Shown: positions 33,741 to 44,100, numbered from the stretch's first letter. The stretch: DNA of 64,000 nucleotides from Bog-473 sp963770645 (GCA_963770645.1 CAVYQL010000003.1:806001-870000), one strand, 5' to 3'. Made by a program: numbers and translations. The notes: a model not told the origin generated them from the sequence alone.

Positions 33741-34088
33741 ATGCCATTCCGCTTCCGCAACGTGCTCGCTATCGGCGCACTCACCTCCGGCCTCGTGGCC
33801 GGGGGCGCGCTGGTGGCCAACGCCGCCACGACCTCGACCACCGGTTCGACCGGGAGCTCGGGAACCGGCTCGACGTCCGACTCGTCGACGCCCAGCTCGT
33901 CGACATCCGCGCCGTCATCGAGCTCTGGCACCTCCGGGTCGAGCTCGTCGAGCTCGGGCTCCACACACAACTGCCCCGACATGGGCAGCAAGGGCTCGGG
34001 TTCCAGCTCCGGTCCTCGCCCCGGCGCTCCCCTGTCGGGATCGGACGGGGCGCCACCGCCAGGGTCGGGCTCGAGCTCCGCCTCCTGA
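33741..34088 (+). CDS. Ser/Thr/Gly-rich secreted protein
   Basis: A 115-residue protein: signal peptide FRFRNVLAIGALTSGLVAGG... with cleavage likely at VANAA, then a low-complexity region of Ser, Gly and Thr (GSTGSSGTGSTS; SSSSGTSGSSSS) containing a single Cys (THNCPDMG), ending Pro/Gly-rich. It starts at ATG 33741 after an AAAGGG site. Function is unrecognised; such linkers are often wall-associated and O-glycosylated. Confidence 0.65.
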   Translation: MPFRFRNVLAIGALTSGLVAGGALVANAATTSTTGSTGSSGTGSTSDSSTPSSSTSAPSSSSGTSGSSSSSSGSTHNCPDMGSKGSGSSSGPRPGAPLSGSDGAPPPGSGSSSAS

Positions 34089-34223
34089 GGGGCTGACCCG
34101 ACACCATTCACCCTCCCTATTTCCCACAGAGGCCGGGCGGTGTGGGCCGGCGCGCGCAGTGCGTACGGTCCTCCCGCCCCCCTCTCGGGCTGTGAACTAG
34201 CACCGCGCCCGGCCGCGTCGGCG

Positions 34224-35666
34224 CTAGGCGGTCGCTCCCTGGGCGTCGAGTGCACAGGCGACCAGCTCGCCCAGCGCGTCGTCGACGTGGACGGCCAACT
34301 CTGTCAGCTCGGGGATGAGCCGGCGGCACGCCAGCAGGCCGAAGTACACCCGGTCGAGGTACGAGAACACGGTGACGTTGATGCCGATACCCTCCGCCAT
34401 CGGCCCGACGGGGTACATCCCAACGACGCGGCTACCCGCACAGAAGAGCGAGACGTCGGGTGCGCGCACGCTCGAGACGGTGACGTTGAAGGGCGGCCGG
34501 ACCTTGTCGAAGAGCCGCGCACCGGCGACGGCACGGGCGATGCGAGAGACCAGCGCCGGAACTGCGATCTGCGCCAGGTCGCCGACGAAGCGACCCCGGT
34601 GCAGCTTCTCTTGTTCCTTGGCCACCCGCGCCGATTCCGAGATGGCGTCAAGCCTCGCCACCGGGTCGTCGATGTTGCTCGCCAACGACACGAGCATTCC
34701 CGAGACCTGGTTGCCGAACTCCTCGGTCTGCCCGTCGGGGCGCGTGGAGACCGGCACCATGGCGACCAGGGACTGTTCGACCCGCTCGTCCCGCGCGGCA
34801 AGCAACCGGCGCAACCCACCCGAGACGCAGGCCAGCAGCACGTCGTTCACTGTGGCCTCGAAGACGCGGTTGACCAGCTTCACGTCCTCGAGCGGCGCCG
34901 ACAAGGTGGCGTAGCGCTTGCGGTTGGACACCGCACCGTTGAACGAGGTTCGTGGTGCGGCGAAGAAACCCGGCGGCGGCGCCTCGCCGCGGCCCGCCAG
35001 CTCGCGGTTGTGGCATCCGAGGTCGGCCACGGCTTCGACGCCGGCCTGGAACGTGGTCAGTGTCTCGCCGGGCTGGCGCACCAGAGAGGAGGCGGCATGT
35101 CGCAGCATCCGCGTGCTCGACGGAAGGGGCGGCGGGTTCCACCCCGTCGGGAGCTCAGTGACGCGTGACCGCGGCGTGAGGTCGAGGAACGCAGCGAGCA
35201 CGGATGCCCCGCTGACGCCGTCGAGGACGGCGTGGTGCACCTTGGCGAGCAGCGCGGTGCGGTCGCCCTCGAGCCCTTCGACGATGTGCATCTCCCACAG
35301 CGGGCGGTCGGGGTCGAGCTGACGGCTCATCACGCCCGCCACGAAGGCGTCCAACTCGGCACGCCCGCCCGGCGAGGGCAGGCTGGCCCGGCTCAGGTGG
35401 TCGTCGAGCTCGAAGTCCGGGTCGTCGACCCATACCGGATGGTGCAGGCCGAGCGGGACGCGCACCGCCCGTTGGCGCAACGGCGGGATCAGCCCTATCC
35501 GCTGCTCAATGATCCGGCGGATCTGCGCGTAGCGCGTCGAAGGTGAGAACAGCGAGCGCGTGCCCTCCGGCGGATCGAGCACCAGGACGATACCCACGTG
35601 CATCGGCGTGGTGGGCGTCTCGAGCGCGAGAAAGGCGGCGTCCATGCCGACGAGGGGCTGCATCAC
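34224..35666 (-). CDS. Wax ester synthase / diacylglycerol acyltransferase (WS/DGAT)
   Basis: A 480-residue acyltransferase with the family opening LVGMDAAFLALETPTTPMHVG, the catalytic HHxxxDG motif (KVHHAVLDGVSG) near residues 140-150, and the late PFNVTVSSVRAPD and GPMAEGIGINVTVFSYLD segments. It transfers an acyl group from acyl-CoA to a long-chain alcohol or diacylglycerol, forming storage lipid. Multiple WS/DGAT genes are typical of actinobacteria. It is a single gene convergent with the Ser-rich protein and divergent in context from dut. Confidence 0.95.
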   Translation of the reverse strand: MMQPLVGMDAAFLALETPTTPMHVGIVLVLDPPEGTRSLFSPSTRYAQIRRIIEQRIGLIPPLRQRAVRVPLGLHHPVWVDDPDFELDDHLSRASLPSPGGRAELDAFVAGVMSRQLDPDRPLWEMHIVEGLEGDRTALLAKVHHAVLDGVSGASVLAAFLDLTPRSRVTELPTGWNPPPLPSSTRMLRHAASSLVRQPGETLTTFQAGVEAVADLGCHNRELAGRGEAPPPGFFAAPRTSFNGAVSNRKRYATLSAPLEDVKLVNRVFEATVNDVLLACVSGGLRRLLAARDERVEQSLVAMVPVSTRPDGQTEEFGNQVSGMLVSLASNIDDPVARLDAISESARVAKEQEKLHRGRFVGDLAQIAVPALVSRIARAVAGARLFDKVRPPFNVTVSSVRAPDVSLFCAGSRVVGMYPVGPMAEGIGINVTVFSYLDRVYFGLLACRRLIPELTELAVHVDDALGELVACALDAQGATA

Positions 35667-35694
35667 CCTTTCTTAGCGTGTCGTCGCCCCGCCG

Positions 35695-36138
35695 TCATGT
35701 GCCCGTGTGGCCGAAGCCCCCGTGGCCCCGCTCCGACTCGCCGAGCTCCCCCTCGGGCACGAGCACGAAGTCTGCGTGCTCCACCCGGACCAGCACGAGC
35801 TGGGCGATGCGGTCCCCGCGGCTCACTTCGTAGTCCCGCACGGGGTCATGGTTGACCAGAATGACCTTGAGCTCGCCGCGGTAGCCCGAGTCCACCAGGC
35901 CGGGCGTATTGAGGCAGGTCACCCCGTGGCGGGCCGCCAGCCCGCTGCGCGGCAGGACCAACCCGGCATATCCCACCGGGATCGCCACCGCGACCCCGGT
36001 GGGCACCACCGCGCGGCCGCCGCTGCGTGACAGCGTCACGTCGGCCCGGGCAACGAGGTCGGCCCCTGCGTCCCCGTCACGCGCATAGCCGGGGACGGCG
36101 AGCTCGGCGTCGAGCTGGTGCAAGGGGACACGCAGCAT
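35695..36138 (-). CDS. dut: Deoxyuridine 5'-triphosphate nucleotidohydrolase (dUTPase)
   Basis: A 147-residue trimeric dUTPase with all five motifs: GDAGADLVA (I), PRSGLAARHGV (II), NTPGLVDSGYRGELKVILVNHD (III), RIAQLVLV (IV) and the C-terminal GGFGHTGT (V), where the usual Ser of GGFGSTG is His. It starts at ATG 36138; the frame is open upstream but unconserved. It hydrolyses dUTP to dUMP and PPi, limiting uracil in DNA and feeding dTMP synthesis. It is divergent from orn across a 61-bp gap. Confidence 0.95.
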   Translation of the reverse strand: MLRVPLHQLDAELAVPGYARDGDAGADLVARADVTLSRSGGRAVVPTGVAVAIPVGYAGLVLPRSGLAARHGVTCLNTPGLVDSGYRGELKVILVNHDPVRDYEVSRGDRIAQLVLVRVEHADFVLVPEGELGESERGHGGFGHTGT

Positions 36139-36199
36139 CGCCGGACAATACAGGGTGCACTGAGCGCCCCAGCAGGGGTCGGCCGATAGCATCCGGCGG

Positions 36200-36757
36200 A
36201 TGCTGGCATGGATCGACCTCGAGATGACCGGACTCGATCCGGCGCGCCACAGCATCGTCGAGATCGCCTGTCTCGTCACCGACGATGACCTGACCATCGT
36301 CGGGGAAGGCCCCGACCTGGTCGTCCACGCCTCGCCCGATCAAATCGCCGGCATGGATGACGTCGTGCGGGCCATGCACACCCGGTCGGGCCTCCTGGCC
36401 GCCATGGAGGCGTCGACGACCACCCTCGCCGATGCCGGGGCGCAGACCCTCGCCTTCCTCAAGGAGCACATTCCCGCGGCGAGGACGGTGCCGCTCGCGG
36501 GCAACTCCATCGGGACCGACAGGCGCTTCCTGGCTGCACAGCTGCCCGAGATCGAGGACTTCTTGCACTACCGCTCCATCGACGTCTCCACGATCAAAGA
36601 GCTGTGCCGGCGCTGGCGCCCCGAGGTCTACAAGGCAGCGCCGGAGAAGAAGGGTGGGCATCGCGCCCTCCAGGACATCCGCGAGAGCGTGGCCGAGTTG
36701 GCCTACTACAAGACGGCCATCTTCGAACGTCCCGGAGACGGAAGGGAAGCACCATGA
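36200..36757 (+). CDS. orn: Oligoribonuclease
   Basis: A 185-residue DEDDh 3'-5' exonuclease: motif I AWIDLEMTGLDP at the N-terminus, motif II NSIGTDRRFL near 97, and motif III HRALQDIRES near 155. RNase-T-like length and the KxxGGHRALxDI ending are diagnostic of Orn. It degrades 2-5-nt RNA fragments, including pGpG from cyclic di-GMP breakdown. Its stop overlaps the start of the following ligase gene (ATGA). Confidence 0.96.
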   Translation: MLAWIDLEMTGLDPARHSIVEIACLVTDDDLTIVGEGPDLVVHASPDQIAGMDDVVRAMHTRSGLLAAMEASTTTLADAGAQTLAFLKEHIPAARTVPLAGNSIGTDRRFLAAQLPEIEDFLHYRSIDVSTIKELCRRWRPEVYKAAPEKKGGHRALQDIRESVAELAYYKTAIFERPGDGREAP

Positions 36758-38544
36758 CCACGTCTCGGAACGACGCGCCGGCTCTGTCAATCGCCGAGGC
36801 GAACGCGGCGATGACAGCGCCTGGAGAGCTCTTCGAGATGGAGGAGCTCGATATCCGCGGCGTGCCCACCAGGACCTGGAAGAACCAGCCCCCCTCGCTG
36901 CGGGCTGTCCTCGACATGTCGCTCGGGCACGGCGACGCCACCTTCTTGGTCTACGAGGACGAGCGCACGACCTTCGCCGAGCACTACAGGATCGCCTGCA
37001 CGCTGGCGCACCGCCTGCGCGACGAGTTCGGGGTTGCGCCGGGCGACCGCGTGGCCATCGTCATGCGCAACATCCCCGAGTGGGTCATCGCCTTCTGGGC
37101 GGCCGCGGCAGCCGGCGCCATCGTGGTGCCGCTCAACGCGTGGTGGAGCGGCGAGGAGCTGCGTTATGGCCTCGAGGACTCGGGCTCCAAGGTTGCCTTC
37201 GTCGACACCGAACGGGCCGAGCGCATCCGGCCCTTCCTCGGGGGGCTCTCGAGCCTCGGCGCGCTCATCGTGGCCGACGAGCATCGCAGCGAGCCCAAGG
37301 CGCCGCTGTCGGTCTACGAGCCACCGGGCGGCGCGCCACCGGTGCCGGAGTGGCCCTTCCCGCTCGCTGTGGGCCGCGTCGACGAGGCCGCCACGCCGCC
37401 CGACGTGACCATCGATCCCGAGGACGACGCCACCATCTTCTACACCTCGGGGACCACGGGCCGGCCCAAGGGCGCCGTCGGCACCCAGCGCAATCTGATC
37501 ACCAATCTCATGAGCCTCTTCTTCGTCAACTCACGCGGCGCCAAGCGCTTCGGATCATCGCTATTGGAGACGGAGGACAAGACCCAGCCCTCGTTCTTGT
37601 TGTCGGTGCCGCTGTTCCACGCCACCGGCTGTCACTCCATCATGCTCTCCGCCATCGCCAGCGGCGGCAAGATCGTGATGATGCACCACTTCGACCCCGA
37701 ACGTGCGCTCGAGCTGATCGAGCGCGAGAAGATCACGAGCTTCGGCGGGGTGCCGGCCATGGTGATGCAGGTGCTCGACTCCCCCAGCTTCGCCAAGTAC
37801 GACACGTCGTCGGTCCGCGGCGTGTCCTACGGCGGCGCGCCGGCACCGCCCGATTTGGTCCGCCGCATCCGCGCCGCCTGGCCCGTCGGGCAGCCCTCGA
37901 ACGGCTACGGGCTCACCGAGACCTCGTCGGTGACGTGCATGATCTCGGGAGGCGACTACGTGGCGAAACCCAACAGCGTGGGGCCCCCCGTCCCGGTCTG
38001 CGACGTGGCCGTCGTCCCCGAGGACTTCGCCGGCGACGAGCCCGACGCGTCCAACCCCCGGGGGCCTGACGTGCGCGGTGAGCTCTGGGTCAAGGGCCCC
38101 AACGTCGTGCGGGGCTACTGGAACCGCCCCGAGGAGACGGCGCAGTCGTTCTCGAAGGGCTGGCTCCACACCGGCGACGTGGCCCAGATCGATGACGACA
38201 ACTTCGTGTACATCGTCGACCGGGCCAAGGACATGATCATCCGCGGCGGCGAGAACGTGTACTCGGTGCAGGTCGAGGCCGCGCTCTTCGAACACCCCGC
38301 CGTGGCCGACTGCGCGGTCATCGGCGTACCCCATCCGACCCTCGGCGAGGAGGTGGGGGCGGTGGTGGTGCTGCGTCCCGGCGCCAAGGTCACCGCCGAG
38401 GAGCTGGGGCAACACGTCAAGGCTCGCCTGGCCGGCTTCATGGTGCCGACGCATATCTGGTTCCGCTCCGAGCCGCTGCCGCGCAACCCGCAGGGCAAGG
38501 TGCTCAAGCGCGAGCTACGCGACGAGCTCGTCCCGCCCGGTTGA
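36754..38544 (+). CDS. Acyl-CoA synthetase / AMP-dependent ligase
   Basis: A 596-residue adenylate-forming enzyme. ATIFYTSGTTGRPKGAVGTQRN near 230 is the P-loop, NGYGLTETSS near 385 the adenine motif, GWLHTGDVAQIDDDNFVYIVDRAKDMIIRGGENVYS near 470 the hinge region, and NPQGKVLKREL near 578 holds the catalytic Lys. It starts at ATG 36754, overlapping the orn stop by 4 bp. The longer N-terminus with FEMEELDIRGVPTRTW suggests the fatty-acid or steroid-side-chain FadD group. It is followed by a hairpin terminator at 38573-38597. Confidence 0.93.
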   Translation: MTTSRNDAPALSIAEANAAMTAPGELFEMEELDIRGVPTRTWKNQPPSLRAVLDMSLGHGDATFLVYEDERTTFAEHYRIACTLAHRLRDEFGVAPGDRVAIVMRNIPEWVIAFWAAAAAGAIVVPLNAWWSGEELRYGLEDSGSKVAFVDTERAERIRPFLGGLSSLGALIVADEHRSEPKAPLSVYEPPGGAPPVPEWPFPLAVGRVDEAATPPDVTIDPEDDATIFYTSGTTGRPKGAVGTQRNLITNLMSLFFVNSRGAKRFGSSLLETEDKTQPSFLLSVPLFHATGCHSIMLSAIASGGKIVMMHHFDPERALELIEREKITSFGGVPAMVMQVLDSPSFAKYDTSSVRGVSYGGAPAPPDLVRRIRAAWPVGQPSNGYGLTETSSVTCMISGGDYVAKPNSVGPPVPVCDVAVVPEDFAGDEPDASNPRGPDVRGELWVKGPNVVRGYWNRPEETAQSFSKGWLHTGDVAQIDDDNFVYIVDRAKDMIIRGGENVYSVQVEAALFEHPAVADCAVIGVPHPTLGEEVGAVVVLRPGAKVTAEELGQHVKARLAGFMVPTHIWFRSEPLPRNPQGKVLKRELRDELVPPG

Positions 38545-38572
38545 GCAGCCGCGACGGGCCCCGGACGCGACC

Positions 38573-38597
38573 GTGCCGGTCCCGCCGGGACCGGCAC
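38573..38597. terminator. Perfect hairpin between convergent genes
   Basis: GTGCCGGTCCC, loop GCC, GGGACCGGCAC: an 11-bp perfect stem with a 3-nt loop between the convergent ligase (+) and peroxiredoxin (-) genes. It can serve both strands. Confidence 0.8.
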
Positions 38598-38650
38598 AGC
38601 ACGACAAAGTTGGTTGGGCGAGCCGGCCCGGGGCCGGGCGCCCGCGGGCG

Positions 38651-39286
38651 CTACTTGTTCGGCTGCGGCGTCAACCGCAGGTAGGGCTTCAGGGCCTTCC
38701 AGCCCTTGGGGAAGCGGCTCTTGGCGTCCTCGTCGCTCACGGCGGGGGCGATGATCACGTCCTCGCCCTCCTTCCAGTTCACCGGCGTGGCGACCGAGTA
38801 GTCGGCCGTCAGCTGGAGCGAGTCGAGCACCCGGATGATCTCGTCGACGTTGCGCCCGGTGGAGGCGGGGTAGGTCAAGGTGAGCTTGACCTTCTTGTCG
38901 GGGGCGATGATGAACACCGAGCGCACGGTCAGCGTGTCGTTGGCGTTCGGGTGGATCATGTCGTAGAGGTCGGCGACCTTGCGGTCCTCGTCCCCGATGA
39001 GGGGGAAGCTCAGCGCGGACCCCTGGGTCTCCTCGATATCGCCTGCCCACCCCTTGTGCGACTCGACCGAGTCGACCGAGAGGCCGATGAGCTTGGTGTT
39101 GCGCTTGTCGAACTCGGGCTTGGCCTTGGAAAAGGCGCCCAGCTCAGTGGTGCAGACGGGCGTGAAGTCCTTGGGGTGGGAGAAGAGGATGCCCCAGCTG
39201 TCGCCGAGCCATTCGTGGAAGTTGATCGTGCCGTCCGTGGTGTCGGCGGTGAAGTCGGGAGCGGTGTCCCCGAGTCGTACAGCCAT
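38651..39286 (-). CDS. 1-Cys peroxiredoxin (Prx6 type)
   Basis: A 211-residue peroxiredoxin: LGDTAPDFTADTTDG at the N-terminus, and peroxidatic Cys in DFTPVCTTELG near residue 46. The Prx6-type C-terminal region (NVDEIIRVLDSLQLTADYSVATPVNW; GEDVIIAP; RLTPQP) identifies the 1-Cys subfamily, with no resolving Cys. It starts at ATG 39286 after a strong AGGAGGA; the frame is open far upstream but that extension is unconserved. It reduces peroxides in the cytoplasm. Confidence 0.96.
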   Translation of the reverse strand: MAVRLGDTAPDFTADTTDGTINFHEWLGDSWGILFSHPKDFTPVCTTELGAFSKAKPEFDKRNTKLIGLSVDSVESHKGWAGDIEETQGSALSFPLIGDEDRKVADLYDMIHPNANDTLTVRSVFIIAPDKKVKLTLTYPASTGRNVDEIIRVLDSLQLTADYSVATPVNWKEGEDVIIAPAVSDEDAKSRFPKGWKALKPYLRLTPQPNK

Positions 39287-39469
39287 CTGCTCCTCCTGGG
39301 TGGGATGGGTCGTCTGTGAGTGCAGTGACCTTACCGGGAGCCGGGGCAATTGTCGACATGATTGGTCATATTTATGGCGAGAGCCGGCGGCCCACGAATA
39401 CCGCTCCCACCTGGGGCGGCGCTCCGCCTCGATGTGCGGAGTCCCCTCCGCCTCATGCGAGAATGCCCC

Positions 39470-40249
39470 ATGACCCCCGACGGCACCCTGCTCGTCGAGC
39501 ACGACGGGCCGGTCACCGTCGTGACCATCAACCGGCCCGAGCGCCGCAACGCGGTCGACAGCGTGTGCGCCGACCGGTTGCGCGAGGCCTTCGTGGCCTT
39601 CGACCACGACGAGGACGCAGCGGTGGCCGTCCTCACCGGAACCGAGGGGACCTTCTGCGCCGGCGCCGACCTCAAGGCGGTGGCCGAGGGCGACCGTCGC
39701 CCCATCCCCGACCACGGTCCCGGGCCCATGGGCCCGACCCGCCTCACCCTGTCCAAGCCGGTCATCGCGGCGGTGGAGGGCTACGCCGTGGCCGGCGGGA
39801 TCGAGCTGGCCTTGTGGTGCGACCTGCGGGTGGCCGCCGAGGACGCCACCTTCGGTGTGTTCTGCCGCCGCTTCGGCGTCCCCCTCTGCGACCTCGGCAC
39901 GGTGCGCCTGCCCCGGATCGTCGGGCACGGCCGCGCCATGGACCTCATCCTGACCGGCCGGGCGGTGCGGGCCCCCGAGGCGCTGGCCATGGGATTGGTC
40001 AACCGCGTCGTACCGCCGGGCCGCGCCCTGGCGGCCGGCCTCGAGCTGGCCCACCAACTGGCGGCCCTCCCCCAGGTCTGCTTGCGCTCAGACCGCATGA
40101 GCGCGCTCGAGCAGTGGGGGCTGACCGAGGAGGAGGCGGCCGTCGGCGAGGCCCGACGCGGGCGCGAGGTCATCACCAGCGGCGAGACGCTCGAGGGCGC
40201 ACGGCGCTTCGCCGGGGGTGCAGGTCGTGGTGGCGCTGCCCTCGGCTGA
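39470..40249 (+). CDS. Enoyl-CoA hydratase/isomerase family protein
   Basis: A 259-residue crotonase-fold protein starting at ATG 39470. INRPERRNAVD near 20, the oxyanion-hole segment GTFCAGADLKAV near 62, and VEGYAVAGGIELALWCDLRVA near 100 are visible. A Glu near the usual catalytic position (FGVFCRRFGVPLCDLGTVRLPRIVG) appears replaced, so hydratase activity is not certain. Crotonases add water to, or isomerise, enoyl-CoA. The next gene overlaps its 3' end. Confidence 0.88.
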   Translation: MTPDGTLLVEHDGPVTVVTINRPERRNAVDSVCADRLREAFVAFDHDEDAAVAVLTGTEGTFCAGADLKAVAEGDRRPIPDHGPGPMGPTRLTLSKPVIAAVEGYAVAGGIELALWCDLRVAAEDATFGVFCRRFGVPLCDLGTVRLPRIVGHGRAMDLILTGRAVRAPEALAMGLVNRVVPPGRALAAGLELAHQLAALPQVCLRSDRMSALEQWGLTEEEAAVGEARRGREVITSGETLEGARRFAGGAGRGGAALG

Positions 40250-41006
40250 TCGGGCCGCAGCGGGACAGCCCCGGCCCGATCGCGCGACCGTCGCCGCGTT
40301 CGACTTCGACGGCACGCTGACCCACGGCGGCAGCGTGTTCCCGTTTCTCGTGAGCCTGCGCGGGGTGTGGCCGGCCCTGCGCGCCGTCGTCCGCCTCTCC
40401 CCCGAGCTGATCCGCGCCGCCATGACGGGGGGCACGGCCGCCGACCACGTGAAGGAGAAGCTCTTCCACCGTCTCTTGGGCGGGCTCCCCGTCGCCGAGG
40501 TCGACCGCCGCGGCGCCCAGTTCGCCCATGAGCACCTGGCCCGGCGCCTGCGCACGGACACCCGGCGCCGGCTGGAATGGCACCGGCGCCAGGGGCACTA
40601 CACGGTCATCGTCTCCGCCTCACCCGAGTGCTACGTGCGGCCGGCCGGCGCTCAGATCGGGGCCGACGGCGTCGTCGCCACCCGCCTCGCCGTTGGGGGC
40701 GGCGGCCTCCTCACGGGGGGCTACGAGGGCAAGAACTGCCGCGGCGCCGAGAAGTACGCCCGCCTGGTCGTCCACCTGCGCGCCCAGGGTCTGCTCTCGG
40801 GCAACGGGGCCGAGCAGCCGGTGCTGTGGGCCTACGGCAACAGCCGGGGTGACCTCCGGCTGCTCAACGCGGCCGACCACGGCGTGGACGCGGGCAAGCT
40901 GGGCCCGCTCGGCCGGCTCCGCCACTTCCCCCGTCTGGCCCAAGTGGTCGCCGAGCAGGCGGAGCCACCAGGAGCGGCGCCCGCCGCACCTGGCGCAGCC
41001 GACTGA
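40218..41006 (+). CDS. HAD-IB family phosphatase (SerB-like)
   Basis: A 262-residue HAD-superfamily hydrolase: motif I AAFDFDGTLTHGGS near 26-39, motif II VIVSASPECYVRP near 133, Lys in EGKNCRGAEK, and motif III AYGNSRGDLRLL near 205. HAD-IB proteins dephosphorylate serine phosphate or lysophospholipids; this small, basic type with a C-terminal Pro/Ala tail is often next to lipid genes in actinobacteria. It begins at GTG 40218, overlapping the crotonase gene by 32 bp. A strong hairpin follows at 41051. Confidence 0.87.
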   Translation: MQVVVALPSADRAAAGQPRPDRATVAAFDFDGTLTHGGSVFPFLVSLRGVWPALRAVVRLSPELIRAAMTGGTAADHVKEKLFHRLLGGLPVAEVDRRGAQFAHEHLARRLRTDTRRRLEWHRRQGHYTVIVSASPECYVRPAGAQIGADGVVATRLAVGGGGLLTGGYEGKNCRGAEKYARLVVHLRAQGLLSGNGAEQPVLWAYGNSRGDLRLLNAADHGVDAGKLGPLGRLRHFPRLAQVVAEQAEPPGAAPAAPGAAD

Positions 41007-41050
41007 CCTGCTCGACACCGAGCGTCCCCGGCGGCTCCGCTCCGCAACAC

Positions 41051-41081
41051 AGCAGCGGGAGACCTGAGGTCTCCCGCTGCT
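41051..41081. terminator. Strong 14-bp perfect inverted repeat
   Basis: AGCAGCGGGAGACC, loop TGA, GGTCTCCCGCTGCT: a perfect 14-bp stem with a 3-nt loop, lying between the convergent HAD-phosphatase gene and the giant repeat protein. It should terminate transcription from either side. No long T-run is present, as is common in high-GC actinobacteria. Confidence 0.88.
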
Positions 41082-41171
41082 CGCCCCTCCCCACTGGAAT
41101 CGATCTCGGGCCCACTGAAGCCGGATGTCGGGCTGTCCTGTCCCCGAGGCCGGTCGTCAGAAGCCAGAAAA

Positions 41172-44100
41172 TCAGTCGCTGCTGTTGACCGTGATGCTCA
41201 ACGTCGCGGTTTGCACTTCCTTCGTCGGCGTCTTGTGGTCGGTCACCTTGACCGAGATCTGGTAGGTGCCCGGACTCACCGTGTCAGCCACCGTGCCCGA
41301 CAGCAGGCCGGCCTTCGTGAGCGTGAGCCCGCTCGGCAGCGTTCCCGTGGACTTCCATTTGTACGGGGTCACGCCACCGCTGGCCGTCAGCTGCACGCTG
41401 TAGGGAGTGCCTTCGGTCGCCGCCGGCAGCGGCGAGGTCGTCGTGATCTCGAACGACGTGACGGTCAGCGTGAAGTACTGCACGTACTGGTATCCGATGC
41501 CGTTGGCGGCCAGGAACGACAGCTCGAACGAGCCGGCCTTGGTCGGCGTGCCCGAGATGGTGCCGTCCGAGTAGGTCACGCCCTTGGGCAGCGTCCCGAC
41601 CTCGGTGAGCGTCGGCGTCGGGTTCCCGGTGGTGACCACGGTGAAGGTGCTCGGGCTGTAGCGGGCGAAGGACGCCGTATCCGGTGAGCTGATGCCGGCC
41701 GGGATCTCGACCGTCAGCGTGAACGTCTGGTTGGCGTCGGGCGCCACGCCGTTCGTCGCGGTGATCGTGAACGTGTAGCTGTCGGCACTGTCCGCGGCCG
41801 GGTTCCCCGACAGGGTCGCCATCCCGTCACCGTTGTCGGTGAAGGTGACGCCGTCGGGCAGGTCTCCGGTCTCGGAGATGGCGGCCGTGGGTGTCCCCGA
41901 CGTCGTCACGGTGAAGTTGTCCGTGACGCCCGAGACGAAGGTGGCGGCGGCGGCGCTCGTGATGGCGGGCGCCTCGTCGACGGTCAGCGTGAAGGACTGC
42001 GTGGCCGGGCTCCCCACCCCGTCGTTCGCCGTGATGGTGAACGAGTAGCTGCCTCCCGTCCCGGCGGCCGGAGTCCCCGACAAGGTGCCGGTGCCGTCCC
42101 CGTTGTCCAGGAAGCTGACACCACTCGGGAGCGAGCCGTATTCGGTCAAGGCGGCGATCGGGTACCCGCTGGTGGTGACGGTGAAGCTGCCGGCGGTGCC
42201 GACCGTGAAGGTCGTCGAGGCGTTGCTGGTGATGCCGGCCGCCTCGTTGACGGTGAGCGTGAAGGACTGGGTGTCAGGCGTGCCCACACCGTTGCCCGCC
42301 GTGATGCTGAAGGAGTAGACGCCTCCCGTACCGACGGCCGGGGTGCCGGACAAGGTGCCGGTGCCGTCCCCGTTGTCGGCGAAGGTCACGCCGCTCGGGA
42401 GGTTCCCGGTCTCGGAGAGCGCCGCCGTGGGGTTCCCCGTCGTCGTGACGGTGAAGCTGCCCGCCGTCCCGACGGTGAAGGTCGTCGAGTCGCCGCTGGT
42501 GATGGCCGACGGTGCGTCGACGATCAGGGCAAAGGTCTGCGTGGCGTCGGGGCTGATGCCGTTGCTCGCCGTGATGGTGAGCGAATACGTCCCGTTCGTC
42601 CCCGTGGCGGGTATACCTCCCAGCGTCGCGGTCCCGTCACCGTTGTCCTGGAAGGTCACGCCGCTCGGGAGGTTCCCGGTCTCGGAGAGCGCCGCGGTCG
42701 GCTGTCCGTTGGACACCACGGTGAAGCTCCCCAGCGTGTTCTCGGTGAACGTCGTGGTCGAGGCCGACGTGATGGCCGGCGCCGCGTTGACGGTCAGGGT
42801 GAACGACTGGCTCGCAGCCGGGCTCACGCCGTTGTTCGCCGTGATGGTGAGCGCGTACGAGCCGCGCGTGTCCGCCGCCGGCGTCCCGGACAGGGTCGCC
42901 GTCCCGTCACCGTTGTCCTGGAAGCTCACACCGGTCGGGAGGTTCCCGGTCTCGGAGAGCGCCGCCGTCGGGTAGCCCGTGGTGGTGATGGCCGAGCTGC
43001 CGGGGTCGTTCTCGTCAAAGGTGGCGGCGTCGCCCGACGTGATGCTGGGGGCCTGGTCCACCGTGAGGGTGAACGACTGCGTGGCGTTCGGGCTGAACCC
43101 GTTGGCTGCCCCGAAGGACAGTGAATAGATGCCTCCAGTGCCGGCGGCCGGGGTCCCGGACAAGGTGGCCGTGCCGTTGCCGTTGTCGACGAAGTTGACA
43201 CCGCTCGGGAGGTTCCCGGTCTCACTCATCGCTGGAGCGGGCGTCCCGGTCGTGGTGACGGTGAAGCTCCCGTCGGTCCCGACCGTGAACGTCGTGTCGT
43301 CGGCCGATGTGATGGCAGGGGCGCTCCCGAGCGCGATCGGGTTGTTGGAAGCGTTGGCCGCCGGGCCTGTGCCGACGCTCGAGATCGCGGCCACCGACAC
43401 GTCGTAGGTGTCACCATTGGTCAGCCCAGTGAGCGTCTCGGTGGTGGCCGTCGAGTTGAAGGTCTGGCTGACGGGGGTCCCGCTGGGCACCGGGGTCGCG
43501 GTCACCGTGTAGCCGGTGATGGACGACGTGCCCGGATCTGCGGGCGCCGTCCAGCTGGCCGTGATCTGGCCGCTCGACCCAGTGCCCGTCACGCCGCTGG
43601 GCGCGCCCGGCCGCGCCGACCAGGTCAGGGCGATGCCGCCCGGACATCCCGTGTACCCCGTGCCGGTTGCACCGCTGGTGGTGGTGTCGTTGGTCCCGCC
43701 GGCGCCGTTCGACCCGCCCGAGGTCCCTTGTGCCACCGACCTGCCGCACGCAGTCGATGTCGTCGCGGTCCCGACCGGGAAGCTCGGATTCGACCCGTTC
43801 ACGAAGCTGGTCAGGGAGGCGGTCGACGCCCACGAGGAACCGGCACCCCCGCCACCACTGCCGAGAGCGGGAAGAACGAGGCAGTAGTCGCCGGCCCCGC
43901 CGCCGCCACCGGTGTAGCCGCCGCCGCCACCGCCGCCGCCGTTGTCCTCGTCTCCGGTGGCATTGGTTCCGCCCACACCGCCGGCACCGGCACCCACCCC
44001 GCTGGCCGGGTTAGACCCGTTGGTCCCGGCGGGACCCGTGCCTCCGCTGAGCTTGGCGCCCCCGGTTCCCCCCGTGCTGTTGGCCGCGCCGCCGCCGCCG

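Noticed and set aside
36357..38069. Long plus-strand frame overlapping orn and the acyl-CoA ligase
   Set aside because: Out of frame with both clear enzymes. Its composition is Arg/Ser/Pro-rich, typical of a high-GC shadow frame.
39287..40057. Long upstream extension of the peroxiredoxin reading frame
   Set aside because: It lies antisense to the enoyl-CoA hydratase gene and is Gly/His/Arg-rich without similarity. A strong AGGAGGA precedes the ATG at 39286.
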